64,000 nucleotides of DNA from Brumimicrobium glaciale (GCF_004152935.1 NZ_SETE01000002.1:310001-374000); one strand, 5' to 3'; counted from the first letter of the stretch, positions 28,157-40,379 are shown. The notes: generated by a model from the letters alone, not told the origin. Program-made: numbers and translations.

Positions 28157-28284
28157 TTAAGTTCTTCTAATTTTTCTGCTCTTCACCCACATAAAATAAG
28201 GTTGTTTCCCTCTACTGCAAGTCTAATAGCTGTTGCTTTTCCTATTCCAGAAGTCGCTCCTGTAAATAAAATATTTTTATTCAT
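28105..28284 (-). pseudogene. short-chain dehydrogenase (SDR) N-terminal remnant
   Basis: From ATG 28284 the frame reads MNKNILFTGATSGIGKATAI, the classic TGxxxGIG cofactor motif of SDR oxidoreductases. It continues RLAVEGNNLILCG, stop, RAEKLEELKTLLSKKVNVETL. The stop is TGA at 28183-28185, where relatives normally have Arg in a C/Y-GRR-xEKL pattern, so CGA to TGA is the likely change. The frame ends 27 codons later, before any catalytic YxxxK region. Both the nonsense codon and the truncation show a dead gene. It abuts the broken hypothetical fragment downstream. Confidence 0.75.
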
Positions 28285-28408
28285 TTTTGTCAATTCGTGA
28301 TGCATAAAGGTTAAATATACATTTTCAGAAATTAATAGTTCGAATATTTTTGAATTAAAGAATTTTAGTCATTTTATTCTGGTGATTGCAGTATCAATTT
28401 CATCGCCG

Positions 28409-30082
28409 TTAAAAATGAATCGCTGTTTTATTATAATTGCTATACACCCATGTTCCTGCCTCATAGATAAAGCAAAAATAAGATTTCGGCTCACTCACAT
28501 AATTTTTATCTCTTAGCTCAATGAGTAGATCTTCTTCTCCGTCTTCATTAACGTCAATTAACTGCATATTTACTTTTACTCTCTCATCAAAACCTTCTAA
28601 ACGGTTTGTTATGAATATTTTCTGTATTTCATCTGTTGGTGTCAAGAAATCGCCAAATGGTGGCAACCAAAAACCAGTTTGCATTGAAATATCCATCGGG
28701 ATTGTCAATTCCATTCCATTCGCTGTTTCAATTTCCGTTGACATAGAGATAGCGTATCCTCCAAACATACTGGTGTCTTTGTAATTCAATAATAATTTCA
28801 ATTGCATCTTTCCATAGGTTTTACTCTCTACTTTGTGTGATGAAATAGCTAATGAGGCTTGTGGTAAAACCCTGTAAGAATGCCCATGGTTTGACGCTAA
28901 TATCTGACCTTTTTCATTAATTACATATCTCTTTGAAGAATAGGTTTTATAAATAAAATTATTCATATCGGAATTGATTTCATCGAAATCTACTATTTCT
29001 TTGTTAATGAACATTTCTTCTGGAGTAAAAACGGTATTTACTCTTGAAAAACTCTCTACATAATCACCTTGACCAATTAAAATATGGTCTACATAATTTC
29101 CTTTCAAATCATAATTCACTAAATAGGTTTCATATGAATTATCGTACTGAAAATCAACAACAATACTATAAATATTTTCACTTAAATCAACTGTCCCCGT
29201 GATAAAAACGTCTGTAAACTTTTTGCAAATATTTACTAAATAAAGTTTCGCGTAAGCTTCATCATCAATACGCAGTTTCTTCTGTCCCTTTTTATTCTGC
29301 TCGGCATGAAGAGGCAGAACAATTGTGTTTTCATTGAGTTCTCCAGTGGTGTATAATTTTGATACAAAAATCTCGCTTTTATTGAGATTAGGGTATCCTT
29401 TCAACTGAATGTTTTTTGGAAATAGCGGTTTAGTGTTACTCAATTTACTCTTTAAAAGATATAAATTATCGTTTTTGATTTCATTTTTGTGATAACGACT
29501 AACGTAATATTGATTCTCGTAAAACAAATCAGAAATAGGCTCATTTAAAATTAAAAACCTATCTCCGGGAGGCAAACTGTCTGTCTTTTTTGAATTCAGA
29601 GTAGGCTGATCAAATAGGAATTCCTGTGAAGTACTTGCATTGTATTTAAAGATATATTTCCCCGATTTTTTGAATTTTTGTTCTTTAATAGGACTGAATT
29701 CGTGAAATGGATCAATCGTGAATAATAAATCTCCCTCTTCGATTACAATAATTACATTGCTTTTAGCTCCATAATAATCACCAATAATTTCTCCTTTATC
29801 AAAGCGGACATTTTCTATGAATCTATCCTCATAACCATCACTATATGAATTGTATTGTATAAAAACAGAGTCAGTCTTAGGGTTTTTAGAAATGTTTAAT
29901 GTTTCGGCATTCTGCCCATATTGCCAGATTCCAATAAAATCATAAATAGTGGGCTTAGGAGATGAACTTGCTTTCGATCCGAGGTTTTCAGTTTCAACAT
30001 GATTTGTTTCTAAAATTGAAAGTTCGTTTTGAGCAAATAAATGAATAGGAATTAAAAGAAAAAAGGATATAAATTGTTTCAT
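28409..30082 (-). CDS. large secreted hypothetical protein
   Basis: 557 residues with a signal peptide (MKQFISFFLLIPIHLFAQ). The N-terminal region (residues about 45-145) has IYDFIGIWQYGQ followed by beta-rich sequence, like small lipocalin-type domains in this phylum. The middle is mixed. The end contains DVNEDGEEDLLIELRDKNY, an Asp-rich loop similar to FG-GAP/VCBS calcium-binding repeats. No known family can be assigned. It is alone on the minus strand, upstream of the gene remnants. Confidence 0.7.
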   Translation of the reverse strand: MKQFISFFLLIPIHLFAQNELSILETNHVETENLGSKASSSPKPTIYDFIGIWQYGQNAETLNISKNPKTDSVFIQYNSYSDGYEDRFIENVRFDKGEIIGDYYGAKSNVIIVIEEGDLLFTIDPFHEFSPIKEQKFKKSGKYIFKYNASTSQEFLFDQPTLNSKKTDSLPPGDRFLILNEPISDLFYENQYYVSRYHKNEIKNDNLYLLKSKLSNTKPLFPKNIQLKGYPNLNKSEIFVSKLYTTGELNENTIVLPLHAEQNKKGQKKLRIDDEAYAKLYLVNICKKFTDVFITGTVDLSENIYSIVVDFQYDNSYETYLVNYDLKGNYVDHILIGQGDYVESFSRVNTVFTPEEMFINKEIVDFDEINSDMNNFIYKTYSSKRYVINEKGQILASNHGHSYRVLPQASLAISSHKVESKTYGKMQLKLLLNYKDTSMFGGYAISMSTEIETANGMELTIPMDISMQTGFWLPPFGDFLTPTDEIQKIFITNRLEGFDERVKVNMQLIDVNEDGEEDLLIELRDKNYVSEPKSYFCFIYEAGTWVYSNYNKTAIHF

Positions 30083-30342
30083 ATTTTCAATAATTATAAA
30101 GGTGAGATTGTAAGTGATTATTGGGGAAAGTAAATATAGTTAAATTCAATTGGTTCGTGTAATTAATGAGTCTTTCCATTATTGGTTTATCTATTGAAAT
30201 AATGCTAATAATTACGAGTATAATTAGTTGCAAATTCTCTTTTAACACATATATAATGCCAAGAATAACGCAATATAAATTTTACTCACTTTCTGATTGA
30301 TAAAAGAGCATATAATTAAAATACAGTAGCTTAGTTATGGCT

Positions 30343-32892
<2,550 letters not shown>

Positions 32893-32896
<4 letters not shown>

Positions 32897-34116
32897 ATCG
32901 TATACTTTTTAATCCAACTAGGATTCCACCCTATTTTAGGTTCATTAGATAATTTTAAAAAAGTTCCATTTTGAACGTATTTATTAGAATTATTAAAATC
33001 GAATGTATTCATAAAGTCTAGTTTAACATCCAACATTATTTCATCAAAAATTTTGATGGCTATATTATTCTGTTCTTCATCGGAATAATGACTTTTATCC
33101 TTTGGAGCATGTTTTCTTTTTACTTTTTTCCAGATATCTATACATGATTCTTTAAAATCTTCGTAATCGGGTTTAGTAAAAGTGTTCATTGAGGTAATCA
33201 AATGAGAAATTTCGATGTCACATAGAATAAAGTCCATGACCGCATCTTTGACTATTTCCTCCTTATCCTCAATATCTCTTTCGATATCTTCAATTTGTTG
33301 AATGTAGGTATCACTTCTTATTTCTGTCAAATTGATTTTTAGAAATTCAGGGATATCTTTTTTATTCCTGAACAATGCCTTTTTTAATGGGTGAACTTTC
33401 CGAAGGTGATCATATTTTTCCTCAAAATCTTTCTTTGTAAATTGTGCTTCATTTTCATTGACCCAATTTTCTTTTGATCTACTCACAACCCAACCTAGAA
33501 AGTTATCGTATAGATTAGATTTATATGAATCATCTGTGATTGAGCCTAATTGAATTGAATCAAAAAAGTCATCTTTTAGTTGATATTTTTCTTTAAAAGA
33601 AAATTTTGATAGAATAATTTTCAAATTTGATAGATCATTTAATACTAAATCTATTCTTTTGAGAGTGGCATCTATAGCCGGTGATTTTTTTTCTTTGTTT
33701 GCATTCTCTTTGATTTTTTTTTCTTGATTAATTTTTATATTTTTAATCTTATCAACAACGACTTCAAACTTTTCAATTCCGAATTCCCTGACAATAGAAG
33801 TCAATGGTATTTTTACGTTGGTAATAGCAATGAAATTATTCCCCTCAACTATATGTCCTTTCTTGAGTTTATCCAACCAATTAACCAGTGTCTTCCACAA
33901 ATCAACAGAAGTGCTACCAAAGGTTGATCCAGTCATAGAAATGCTATGCTTTGCTTGCATTGTTAAAATGTAATGACCTTTTTCATCCTGAATAGCCAAG
34001 TCATCCATTCTTTCAATAGACAAAACATCATCTTTACTCATTTTAGCTAATTCGACCAAGGCGAGTTCAAATTGATATATATATCCTGCCGCAGGACCTT
34101 TCGCAGAATCACTCAT
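32893..34116 (-). CDS. ABC-3C system effector with nuclease-like N-terminal domain
   Basis: 407 residues. The N-terminus GPAAGYIYQFELALVEL, then E35-R-M-D-D39 and Q54-A-K56 (MQAKHS), follows the E...D...QxK pattern of restriction-endonuclease-fold domains related to DUF4297/Cap4-type nucleases. STSVDLWKTLVNWLDKLKKG is also typical of this group. The C-terminal half is helical, with HLRKVHPLKKALFRNKKDIPEF, and probably corresponds to the ABC-3C C-terminal domain that binds the middle component. Gene order effector, middle component, ATPase is the usual ABC-3C order. DNA cleavage is a prediction from motifs only. Confidence 0.8.
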
Positions 34117-34176
34117 ACTCTAACTTTTTAATTAGCCTCAACATATTGATAACTCTTATATTTTTTAGCAACTAAT

Positions 34177-34440
34177 TTAACAATTATTTCTTAACCACTC
34201 TTTCAACAGCAAATAAACACCTCGCCTACCCTCAATCTTCTTCAATAATTCCTTATCAAAATCTGAAACATAATTTTGATCTTGACTCTCTCCTTTAATA
34301 GCAAAATGTTGATAGGTATGTCGGAAATTCCAACATACTCAATTCTCATCCAACTCTTCATCTTCAAATATTATTTTTAAGATGCTCAGTAATGATAGAA
34401 TGTCCTTTTTTAAAAGCTCTGAATAAAGATTTTTAATCAT
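34177..34440 (-). pseudogene. 87-codon frame with one internal UGA upstream of ABC-3C
   Basis: From ATG 34440 the frame reads MIKNLYSELLKKDILSLLSI and on to EDEELDEN, then TGA at 34339-34341, then VCWNFRHTYQHFAIKGES to LLLKEWLRNNC and a TAA at 34177. All 87 codons are otherwise open, and both halves look protein-like. A near-perfect 11-bp inverted repeat (34316-34338) begins at the base right after the TGA. It lies 60 bases upstream of the ABC-3C operon on the same strand. The simplest reading is a Trp or Arg codon turned into a stop. UGA recoding is considered separately among the findings. No family is recognised. Confidence 0.5.
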
Positions 34441-34491
34441 AGCCCATCAAAATAATCACTCTAAATCACAGTACAGACATTTTAAATTGCA

Positions 34492-34836
34492 CTACCCTCC
34501 TTTCCGCTTCGTTTTATACCCATCCTTCTCCAAAAGCTCCATCACCTTATCTCTGTGATTTCCTTGAATTAAAATTTCGCCATCTTTTACAGTTCCTCCG
34601 CCTCCGCAGGAAGATTTTAACTTTTTCCCTAAATCTTTCAAATCGTCTTCAGTACCTACGAAACCTTCAACAAGGGTGACATCTTTTCCTTTTCTTTGCT
34701 TGCGGTCTATGGAAACATACAGCAATTGTTGGTTGTTTTCTAAGGTTTCCTCTTCCATTTCTTCTTCATCGTTGTAACCGAAATTTGGATTTGTGCTGTA
34801 AACTACATTTTCGCGTTTTTTACTGTTTTTTCCCAT
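34492..34836 (-). CDS. yciH: SUI1/eIF1-like translation factor (YciH family)
   Basis: 114 residues. The acidic N-terminal tail (EEEMEEETLENN) is followed by the SUI1 domain: VSIDRKQRKGKDVTLVEGF, LGKKLKSSCGGGGTVKDGEILIQG and HRDKVMELLEKDGYKTKRKGG. This matches the bacterial eIF1 homologue YciH, which affects start-site fidelity. It ends with a basic tail. It begins four bases after the patatin gene on the same strand, so the two are probably co-transcribed. Confidence 0.93.
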   Translation of the reverse strand: MGKNSKKRENVVYSTNPNFGYNDEEEMEEETLENNQQLLYVSIDRKQRKGKDVTLVEGFVGTEDDLKDLGKKLKSSCGGGGTVKDGEILIQGNHRDKVMELLEKDGYKTKRKGG

Positions 34837-34840
34837 AATT

Positions 34841-37123
34841 CTATTTTGTATCTTTTTGTATTACATCCATTTTTAAAATACTCAACAATCGCTCTAACGA
34901 TGCATGATTCTCTTCTGAATGAATTGCATTGATAATTTTCTCTTTTTCCTTTTTTGTTAAGTGCCACGACAACGAAATTTTATCGTTAAAATTCTCGCGC
35001 AAATTGAATGTCACCACTTCAATAGGGTAATTCATCGAGCGAATTGCAGTAGAAAACAATTCATCTTGATTGAAATCTTGAACCCTTGGGAAGTTTCCAT
35101 ACATGTTTCCAAAAGGCAATAACAAACGATCAAATAATCCAATATTTTCGAATGTTTCACCGACTAAAGTCTTTTTTGTATCCCTAATTTTTAAGACAAT
35201 TACTCCGCTGGTATTTTCTTTAATCCAATTTCTTAACGCAATTAAATACCTGACAGTTATTTTAGAACCATAATTATCTCTAATTCCTGCATCCATAACT
35301 TGCATCCCTGGATCTGTAGGCATCGTAATCATTGGCATAATGTATGGAAAAGTGGAACTCATTCTCAAGACAGAAGTAAAACTCACCTCTTTTGGATTAT
35401 TCTTTTTAAAATATTTCAAATATTCAATATTCTCCATTTGTGGATTCAAACCAACCCTTTCATCTAATTTATCAGTGGCTTGCAAATAGCCGTGATGCTG
35501 GGAACTCACCAACAATCTTCGACCGTCATTTACAATAGTTGGTGTAAAGATCATCGTTGGAAATTCTCCAGATCGTTCATACGCTTCATATTCTCCTAAA
35601 GTTCTTGAAAACGCACCATCTAGATTCGAAACCAAAGCTTGTTCAAACGCATAACCTCTGTCTTTGCTGTATTTAAAATTATTGATTTCCACTTTTTGAA
35701 AACGGAAAAACATATCATTTGTAGAAATTGAAAAAGACAAACGATTCAGTAGATCTTTAGAAATATTGATCAGGTATTTTCCACTTGTTCGTGTGGTGAT
35801 ATCGTCTTCTTTTTCCATGATCATTAAATCACGGTAATATGCAGCGCCTACCATTCCACCAGAAGCTCCGGTAATCATTTGAATGTTTTTCATAAACTCT
35901 TTACCGGTTAAACTATCGAGTTCCTGCAATACTCTAAAAGTCCACATTGCGCTTCTTAACCCACCTCCACTGGTATTCAATAAAATTAATTTCGGTTTCT
36001 TCTTTCCAGTTTGCTTTTTCCAGTTTTCTAGTGTATTTATATAATTCGCATAATCTTTTTTAATCACTGAATCAGAATATTTCAAATCAATAAGCGATTG
36101 TTTGGTATAATCTACTAGTTTATCTTCTTCATAGGAAAGGCCGAAAGCGTAACTCTTAAATTGAAATAAATCTGTGACTGTGCTTAAGTAGTTCACTAAA
36201 AAGAATGCTGCTACAATAATTGGGTAGGTCCAAGATTTAAACCATGAAAAAAGCGCACTAATCAACATTATAATTATCGTCAAAATCATCATTACACTTA
36301 CACTAGCAGGAACTTGGAAGAATTCATAATCTCTAAAAAAACCAATAGCAATGTAGGAAAGAACAAGTAAAATCTCAAAAACGGATGCATTAATATGATT
36401 TTGAGAAAAAACTTTATTGAGCACATTAATATCGTAATGAGAACTACTGCGCGATTGCATGAATTTAAATCTCGAACCAATATAATAGTAACGATCGACA
36501 TTTTTTGCCATAAAAGGTTCATACCAAATTTGCTTTCTATGCAAAGTCGCCTGTACATTACTAGCATTTCTTTGAAATTCTTCAGATCGTTTACCTGTAA
36601 TTGAAAAAAGGTCTTTATTCGTTGGGAAAAAATAAAGTAGAGAAAACAAAATAAAAAGTGTAATTCCCAATACTAATGATCCAATTAAGCCATAAACTTC
36701 ATATTCACCAGCATATTCTTGTCCCTTTTGAAAGTAATACACCCGAAAGCACAGATTGACAACAAAAATTAACGGGAGTAAACTGTTGTTTAAAGAGAAT
36801 TTATAAAATGGTCTGGAAAGCGTTGCAATAAATGGATACTTGGGTCCTATTTGGATATAGCTGTATATATGAAAAGCCATAATAAACCCGCCAATGCTGA
36901 TTCCTAATATTAAAAATGCCAAGTAACTAGAAAGTCCGAGGTATTCTGGAGATAAAAATAAATAGGGTAATCCTATTCCAATTCCTATACTACTATTAAT
37001 AATTCCAAAGAGCAAAATCCAATAAAATAGGACAATGAGATTATACTTTACCTGTGAAAACAGTAAGTTGATAGGGAAAAATGTACGTATTCCTTCTAGA
37101 AATTTTAGTACTTGCTTAATCAT
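34841..37123 (-). CDS. patatin-like phospholipase with N-terminal membrane domain
   Basis: 760 residues. The first 340 residues hold about eight hydrophobic helices in two groups, then the patatin domain begins at about residue 375 (KPKLILLNTSGGGLRSAMW, the oxyanion glycine loop). The nucleophile is S421 in GASGG, and the catalytic Asp is D611 in MDAGIRDNYGS. Patatins are lipid acyl hydrolases. The membrane-fused form occurs in Bacteroidota and probably acts on inner-membrane lipids, but the substrate is unknown. It is upstream of yciH in the same unit. Confidence 0.9.
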   Translation of the reverse strand: MIKQVLKFLEGIRTFFPINLLFSQVKYNLIVLFYWILLFGIINSSIGIGIGLPYLFLSPEYLGLSSYLAFLILGISIGGFIMAFHIYSYIQIGPKYPFIATLSRPFYKFSLNNSLLPLIFVVNLCFRVYYFQKGQEYAGEYEVYGLIGSLVLGITLFILFSLLYFFPTNKDLFSITGKRSEEFQRNASNVQATLHRKQIWYEPFMAKNVDRYYYIGSRFKFMQSRSSSHYDINVLNKVFSQNHINASVFEILLVLSYIAIGFFRDYEFFQVPASVSVMMILTIIIMLISALFSWFKSWTYPIIVAAFFLVNYLSTVTDLFQFKSYAFGLSYEEDKLVDYTKQSLIDLKYSDSVIKKDYANYINTLENWKKQTGKKKPKLILLNTSGGGLRSAMWTFRVLQELDSLTGKEFMKNIQMITGASGGMVGAAYYRDLMIMEKEDDITTRTSGKYLINISKDLLNRLSFSISTNDMFFRFQKVEINNFKYSKDRGYAFEQALVSNLDGAFSRTLGEYEAYERSGEFPTMIFTPTIVNDGRRLLVSSQHHGYLQATDKLDERVGLNPQMENIEYLKYFKKNNPKEVSFTSVLRMSSTFPYIMPMITMPTDPGMQVMDAGIRDNYGSKITVRYLIALRNWIKENTSGVIVLKIRDTKKTLVGETFENIGLFDRLLLPFGNMYGNFPRVQDFNQDELFSTAIRSMNYPIEVVTFNLRENFNDKISLSWHLTKKEKEKIINAIHSEENHASLERLLSILKMDVIQKDTK

Positions 37124-37161
37124 GTAGTTTTATATATAACAATATAGCACAAAGAATTTGA

Positions 37162-38124
37162 TTAACCATGTACAATAATAAAATCACTTACTAAATAGGC
37201 CAAAGTTTTTCCAACGATGCGTTCTTCTTCATCCGTTTGTGGTGCTCCTTCTGGTAAATGCAAATAGGCAACTTTTTCATTTGTACCGAAAATACGTAAA
37301 TATTGTCTTGCTGTTTCTATCGAAATTCCAACTGGTGAAGATGCAGAACTAGGCATTCGCGCAATTACATCTAAATCGAGTTCTATTCCTAAATAATTTT
37401 CTTGATTACTTTGTTCTTTCATTTTAGTCTTGAAGTCATCTAAATAATTGCGTTCCTCCATTAAATAAGATTCATTGAACGTGAACTTATGTCCATCTCG
37501 ACGTAAATCATCGAGTGTACGTTGGCTGTTATAACGTTGATGTAATCCAAAAACATGGTAGTTTTTCAAATAACCTTCTTTGAAAGCATAAGAAAATGGA
37601 TTTCCAGAATGCCTTCCTTCCAATAAACGATAATCTGCATGTGCATCAAGATTCACTACATCAATTGAATTCGAAAATCTATGCTTAGAAAAGCTAATCA
37701 AAGGAAACGCATTATTATGTCCTCCTCCTATTATTATTGGAATTTGATTTTCACTGATATGTGATTTTAATACCTCAAAAACGAAATCATCGAGCTCTTC
37801 AACAGTTTTAGAAAGATCATTTTCATCTTCTTGGTGTTGAATGACTTTTCCTAAAATCTGAATATTGTCTCCCACTAAGGATTCATTGGACTGCATAGCG
37901 TTAAAAACGCTTAAAAACGATTTGAATCCATTTTCAGCACCTGATCTACCACTATTTGCTTTTGGCCCAATACTCTCTTCAATTCCCAAAATAACATACT
38001 TAGGTTTTGGTGAATTGTTAATAACTTGACCCAACTTGGTTTCACCATCTCTCTTGGAAAAACACTTATATATATCGTCTTTATCGAATTTCAACAGCTC
38101 AAATGACTTGGAATTACTAAACAT
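37162..38124 (-). CDS. formimidoylglutamase / arginase-family hydrolase
   Basis: 320 residues from the chosen start. The ureohydrolase fold ligands are visible: IIIGGGHNNA, NLDAHADYR (DxHxD) and ELDLDVIARMPSSASSPVGIS. These bind two Mn ions. The length and the PSSASSPVG stretch fit the formimidoylglutamase branch (histidine degradation) in Bacteroidota, although other hut genes are absent nearby, so the substrate could be another guanidine compound. The frame continues to an ATG at 38166, but that overlaps the thioesterase gene by 50 bases. The ATG at 38124 overlaps it by only eight. Confidence 0.85.
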   Translation of the reverse strand: MFSNSKSFELLKFDKDDIYKCFSKRDGETKLGQVINNSPKPKYVILGIEESIGPKANSGRSGAENGFKSFLSVFNAMQSNESLVGDNIQILGKVIQHQEDENDLSKTVEELDDFVFEVLKSHISENQIPIIIGGGHNNAFPLISFSKHRFSNSIDVVNLDAHADYRLLEGRHSGNPFSYAFKEGYLKNYHVFGLHQRYNSQRTLDDLRRDGHKFTFNESYLMEERNYLDDFKTKMKEQSNQENYLGIELDLDVIARMPSSASSPVGISIETARQYLRIFGTNEKVAYLHLPEGAPQTDEEERIVGKTLAYLVSDFIIVHG

Positions 38125-38557
38125 CTTTTTTAGATTTTTTAGAGTGCAATAATTTGACAAAATCATCAGGTGGAAGGACGGGCCTCATTGTCTTCTTGTC
38201 GACAAAAACCAACACTGTTTCCGCAGTTGCTAATAAACGATTTTCTTCATTCTTCACTTCATATTCAAAGTACAATCTTACCCCATTTAGGTCCACTATT
38301 TTTGTAGTGATACTTAACAAATCATCATACAAAGCAGGAGCAATATACTTCACACTAAAAGTGGAAACAGGAAGCATAAACCCTTTGTTTTCAATGTCTT
38401 TGTAAGACATCCCAAGATCTCTCATGGCCTCTACCCGACCTACTTCAAAGTATTGAGCGTAGTTTCCGTAGTAGCAATAGCCCATTTGATCAGTCTCTCC
38501 ATATCTTACACGAAGTTGTGTAATTGCTGAATGTAAACAGTCGTTATTTTTACTCAT
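38117..38557 (-). CDS. acyl-CoA thioesterase, YbgC/4HBT family
   Basis: 146 residues of the hot-dog fold. RVRYGETDQMGYCYYGNYAQYFEVGR carries the catalytic Asp in the YbgC pattern (xTDxxGxxxxxxY). The following VKYIAPALYDDLLSI strand fits 4-hydroxybenzoyl-CoA thioesterase-type enzymes. Probable role: hydrolysis of short- or medium-chain acyl-CoA. It overlaps the formimidoylglutamase gene and is divergent from dnaA across a 310-bp spacer. Confidence 0.88.
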   Translation of the reverse strand: MSKNNDCLHSAITQLRVRYGETDQMGYCYYGNYAQYFEVGRVEAMRDLGMSYKDIENKGFMLPVSTFSVKYIAPALYDDLLSITTKIVDLNGVRLYFEYEVKNEENRLLATAETVLVFVDKKTMRPVLPPDDFVKLLHSKKSKKDV

Positions 38558-38867
38558 TATTTTTTAACAATTGAAAGTTAATAATCAAAAAAAGATATGT
38601 ATATTGTGAACGAATCAATCAATAGAAAAATACTACAAATCTGACTTAATTGTCGATTAAAATAGTAAAATTTTACGACGAAAACGATTATAAAATTTAT
38701 ATTTTTTTATTTGGTGTAGGTGTAAAAGTTTTGTAAAAGTCAATAGGGTTTTGATTTTTTTTTAAACTTTTTTATCCAAATATTTGCCCTTCGATAACGA
38801 GACATAAAAGTGATAAAATATCACTTACAATTATATTTATTTGCTATAAACGCGTTAAACTGATTAA
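38558..38867. promoter_or_regulatory. dnaA upstream region with operator-like palindrome
   Basis: A perfect inverted repeat AAGTGATA-AAA-TATCACTT lies at 38808-38826, 41 bases before the dnaA ATG. TTATCCAAA (38772-38780) differs by one base from the DnaA box TTATCCACA, so autoregulation is possible. The rest is AT-rich. No exact TAnnTTTG element was found for dnaA. Confidence 0.5.
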
Positions 38868-40298
38868 ATGAGCCAATTGCATGAACAAAAATGGGAAGCT
38901 TGTCTGAAAGTAATTAAAGACATCATTCCATTACAAGCTTTTAAAACTTGGTTTTCACCGATTGTTCCCGTGAAGTTAGATGGAGATGTATTAACAATTC
39001 AAGTTCCCTCTCATTTCTTTTACGAATGGTTAGAAGAGCATTACATTGGATTACTGAAAAAGGTAATCAAAAAGGAATTGGGTGCCAATGGAAGATTAGA
39101 ATACAGTATTATTATGGAACGTAATACACCAAATTCTACTCCTTACACAGTGAAAATTCCAACATCAGGAGGTAGTTCTTTAAGAAATGCACCTGTTTCT
39201 GTTCCTTTAAAGGTTGGCGAAGATCAAATTCGTAATCCTTTCGTTATTCCAGGGTTAAAGAAAATTGAAGTTGAATCTAACTTAAATGCCGCTTATACTT
39301 TTGACAATTTCGTTGAAGGAGATTGTAACCGTTTGGCAAGATCTGCTGGTTATGCAGTAGCAAACAAACCAGGTGGAACAGCTTTTAATCCATTATTGAT
39401 ATATGGTGGAGTTGGTCTGGGTAAAACGCATTTGGCGAACGCAATTGGAATTGGTATTAAAGAACAGTTTCCGAACAAAACAGTTTTATATGTAAGTTCT
39501 GAAAAATTCGTTCACCAATTTATTGACTCTATAAAGAACAATACTTCAAATGATTTTGTACACTTCTATCAAATGATGGATGTATTAATTATTGATGATG
39601 TTCAATTCTTCTCTGGAAAAGAAAAAACGCAAGATGTATTTTTCCACATCTTTAATCACTTGCACCAAAACGGTAAGCAAATCATTTTAACGTCTGACAA
39701 GGCACCTGTTGATATCCAAGGAATGGAGCAACGTTTGTTGAGCAGAATGAAATGGGGATTATCTGCAGATTTACAAGCGCCAGAATTAGAAACGCGTATT
39801 GCTATTCTTGAAAAGAAAATGTACAGCAATGGTATAGAACTTTCGAAAGAAGTTGTTGAATACTTAGCTTACAGCATAAATACTAACGTTCGTGAAATCG
39901 AAGGAGCATTAAACTCATTGATTGCACAAGCATCGTTAAACAAAAAAGCGATTACTCTAGATTTAGCGAAGCAAATGATTGACAAATTCGTGAAGAACAT
40001 CACCCGTGAAGTTTCTATCGAATACATTCAGAAAGTTGTTTGTGATTACTTTGACATTGAAATCGAAATCTTGAAATCTAAAACTAGAAAGAGAGAAATC
40101 GTTCAAGCCCGTCAAATTGCTATGTTCTTCTCTAAGAAAATGACAAAGTCTTCATTGGCTAATATTGGAGCACATTGTGGAGGAAAAGATCACGCAACTG
40201 TATTGCACGCTTGTAGAACGGTTAATAACCTATCAGAAACAGACAAGCAATTCAAAGCTTATTTGAATGATTTAGAAAAGAAATTATCGATGCAGTAA
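38868..40298 (+). CDS. dnaA: chromosomal replication initiator protein DnaA
   Basis: 476 residues with all four domains. Domain I starts KWEACLKVIKDIIPLQAFKTWFSP. A short linker follows, then AAA+ domain III with YTFDNFVEGDCNRLA, Walker A GGVGLGKTHLANA, Walker B VLIIDDVQFFSGKEKTQ and the LLSRMKWGL box. Domain IV ends with the DNA-binding helix-turn-helix and the signature CGGKDHATVLHACR. DnaA binds DnaA boxes at oriC and opens the origin. A strong bidirectional terminator follows. recF lies about 31 kb away, so the classical dnaA-dnaN-recF cluster is dispersed. Confidence 0.98.
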   Translation: MSQLHEQKWEACLKVIKDIIPLQAFKTWFSPIVPVKLDGDVLTIQVPSHFFYEWLEEHYIGLLKKVIKKELGANGRLEYSIIMERNTPNSTPYTVKIPTSGGSSLRNAPVSVPLKVGEDQIRNPFVIPGLKKIEVESNLNAAYTFDNFVEGDCNRLARSAGYAVANKPGGTAFNPLLIYGGVGLGKTHLANAIGIGIKEQFPNKTVLYVSSEKFVHQFIDSIKNNTSNDFVHFYQMMDVLIIDDVQFFSGKEKTQDVFFHIFNHLHQNGKQIILTSDKAPVDIQGMEQRLLSRMKWGLSADLQAPELETRIAILEKKMYSNGIELSKEVVEYLAYSINTNVREIEGALNSLIAQASLNKKAITLDLAKQMIDKFVKNITREVSIEYIQKVVCDYFDIEIEILKSKTRKREIVQARQIAMFFSKKMTKSSLANIGAHCGGKDHATVLHACRTVNNLSETDKQFKAYLNDLEKKLSMQ

Positions 40299-40317
40299 GC
40301 TGTATTGTTAAGATATA

Positions 40318-40352
40318 AAAAATGCCGAATGAGATTTTCATTCGGCATTTTT
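40318..40352. terminator. bidirectional terminator after dnaA
   Basis: ATGCCGAATGA (40322-40332) pairs perfectly with TCATTCGGCAT (40338-40348). The stem is flanked by A residues on the left and T residues on the right, so it can serve dnaA and the convergent gene at 40380-40859. Confidence 0.92.
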
Positions 40353-40379
40353 GTTTTATAAAGGTTTTTGGAAAAGCTT

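Noticed and set aside
28183-28185. TGA in the SDR remnant as a selenocysteine codon
   Set aside because: Relatives have Arg at this place, CGA to TGA is a single transition, no hairpin follows, and the frame ends before the catalytic region.
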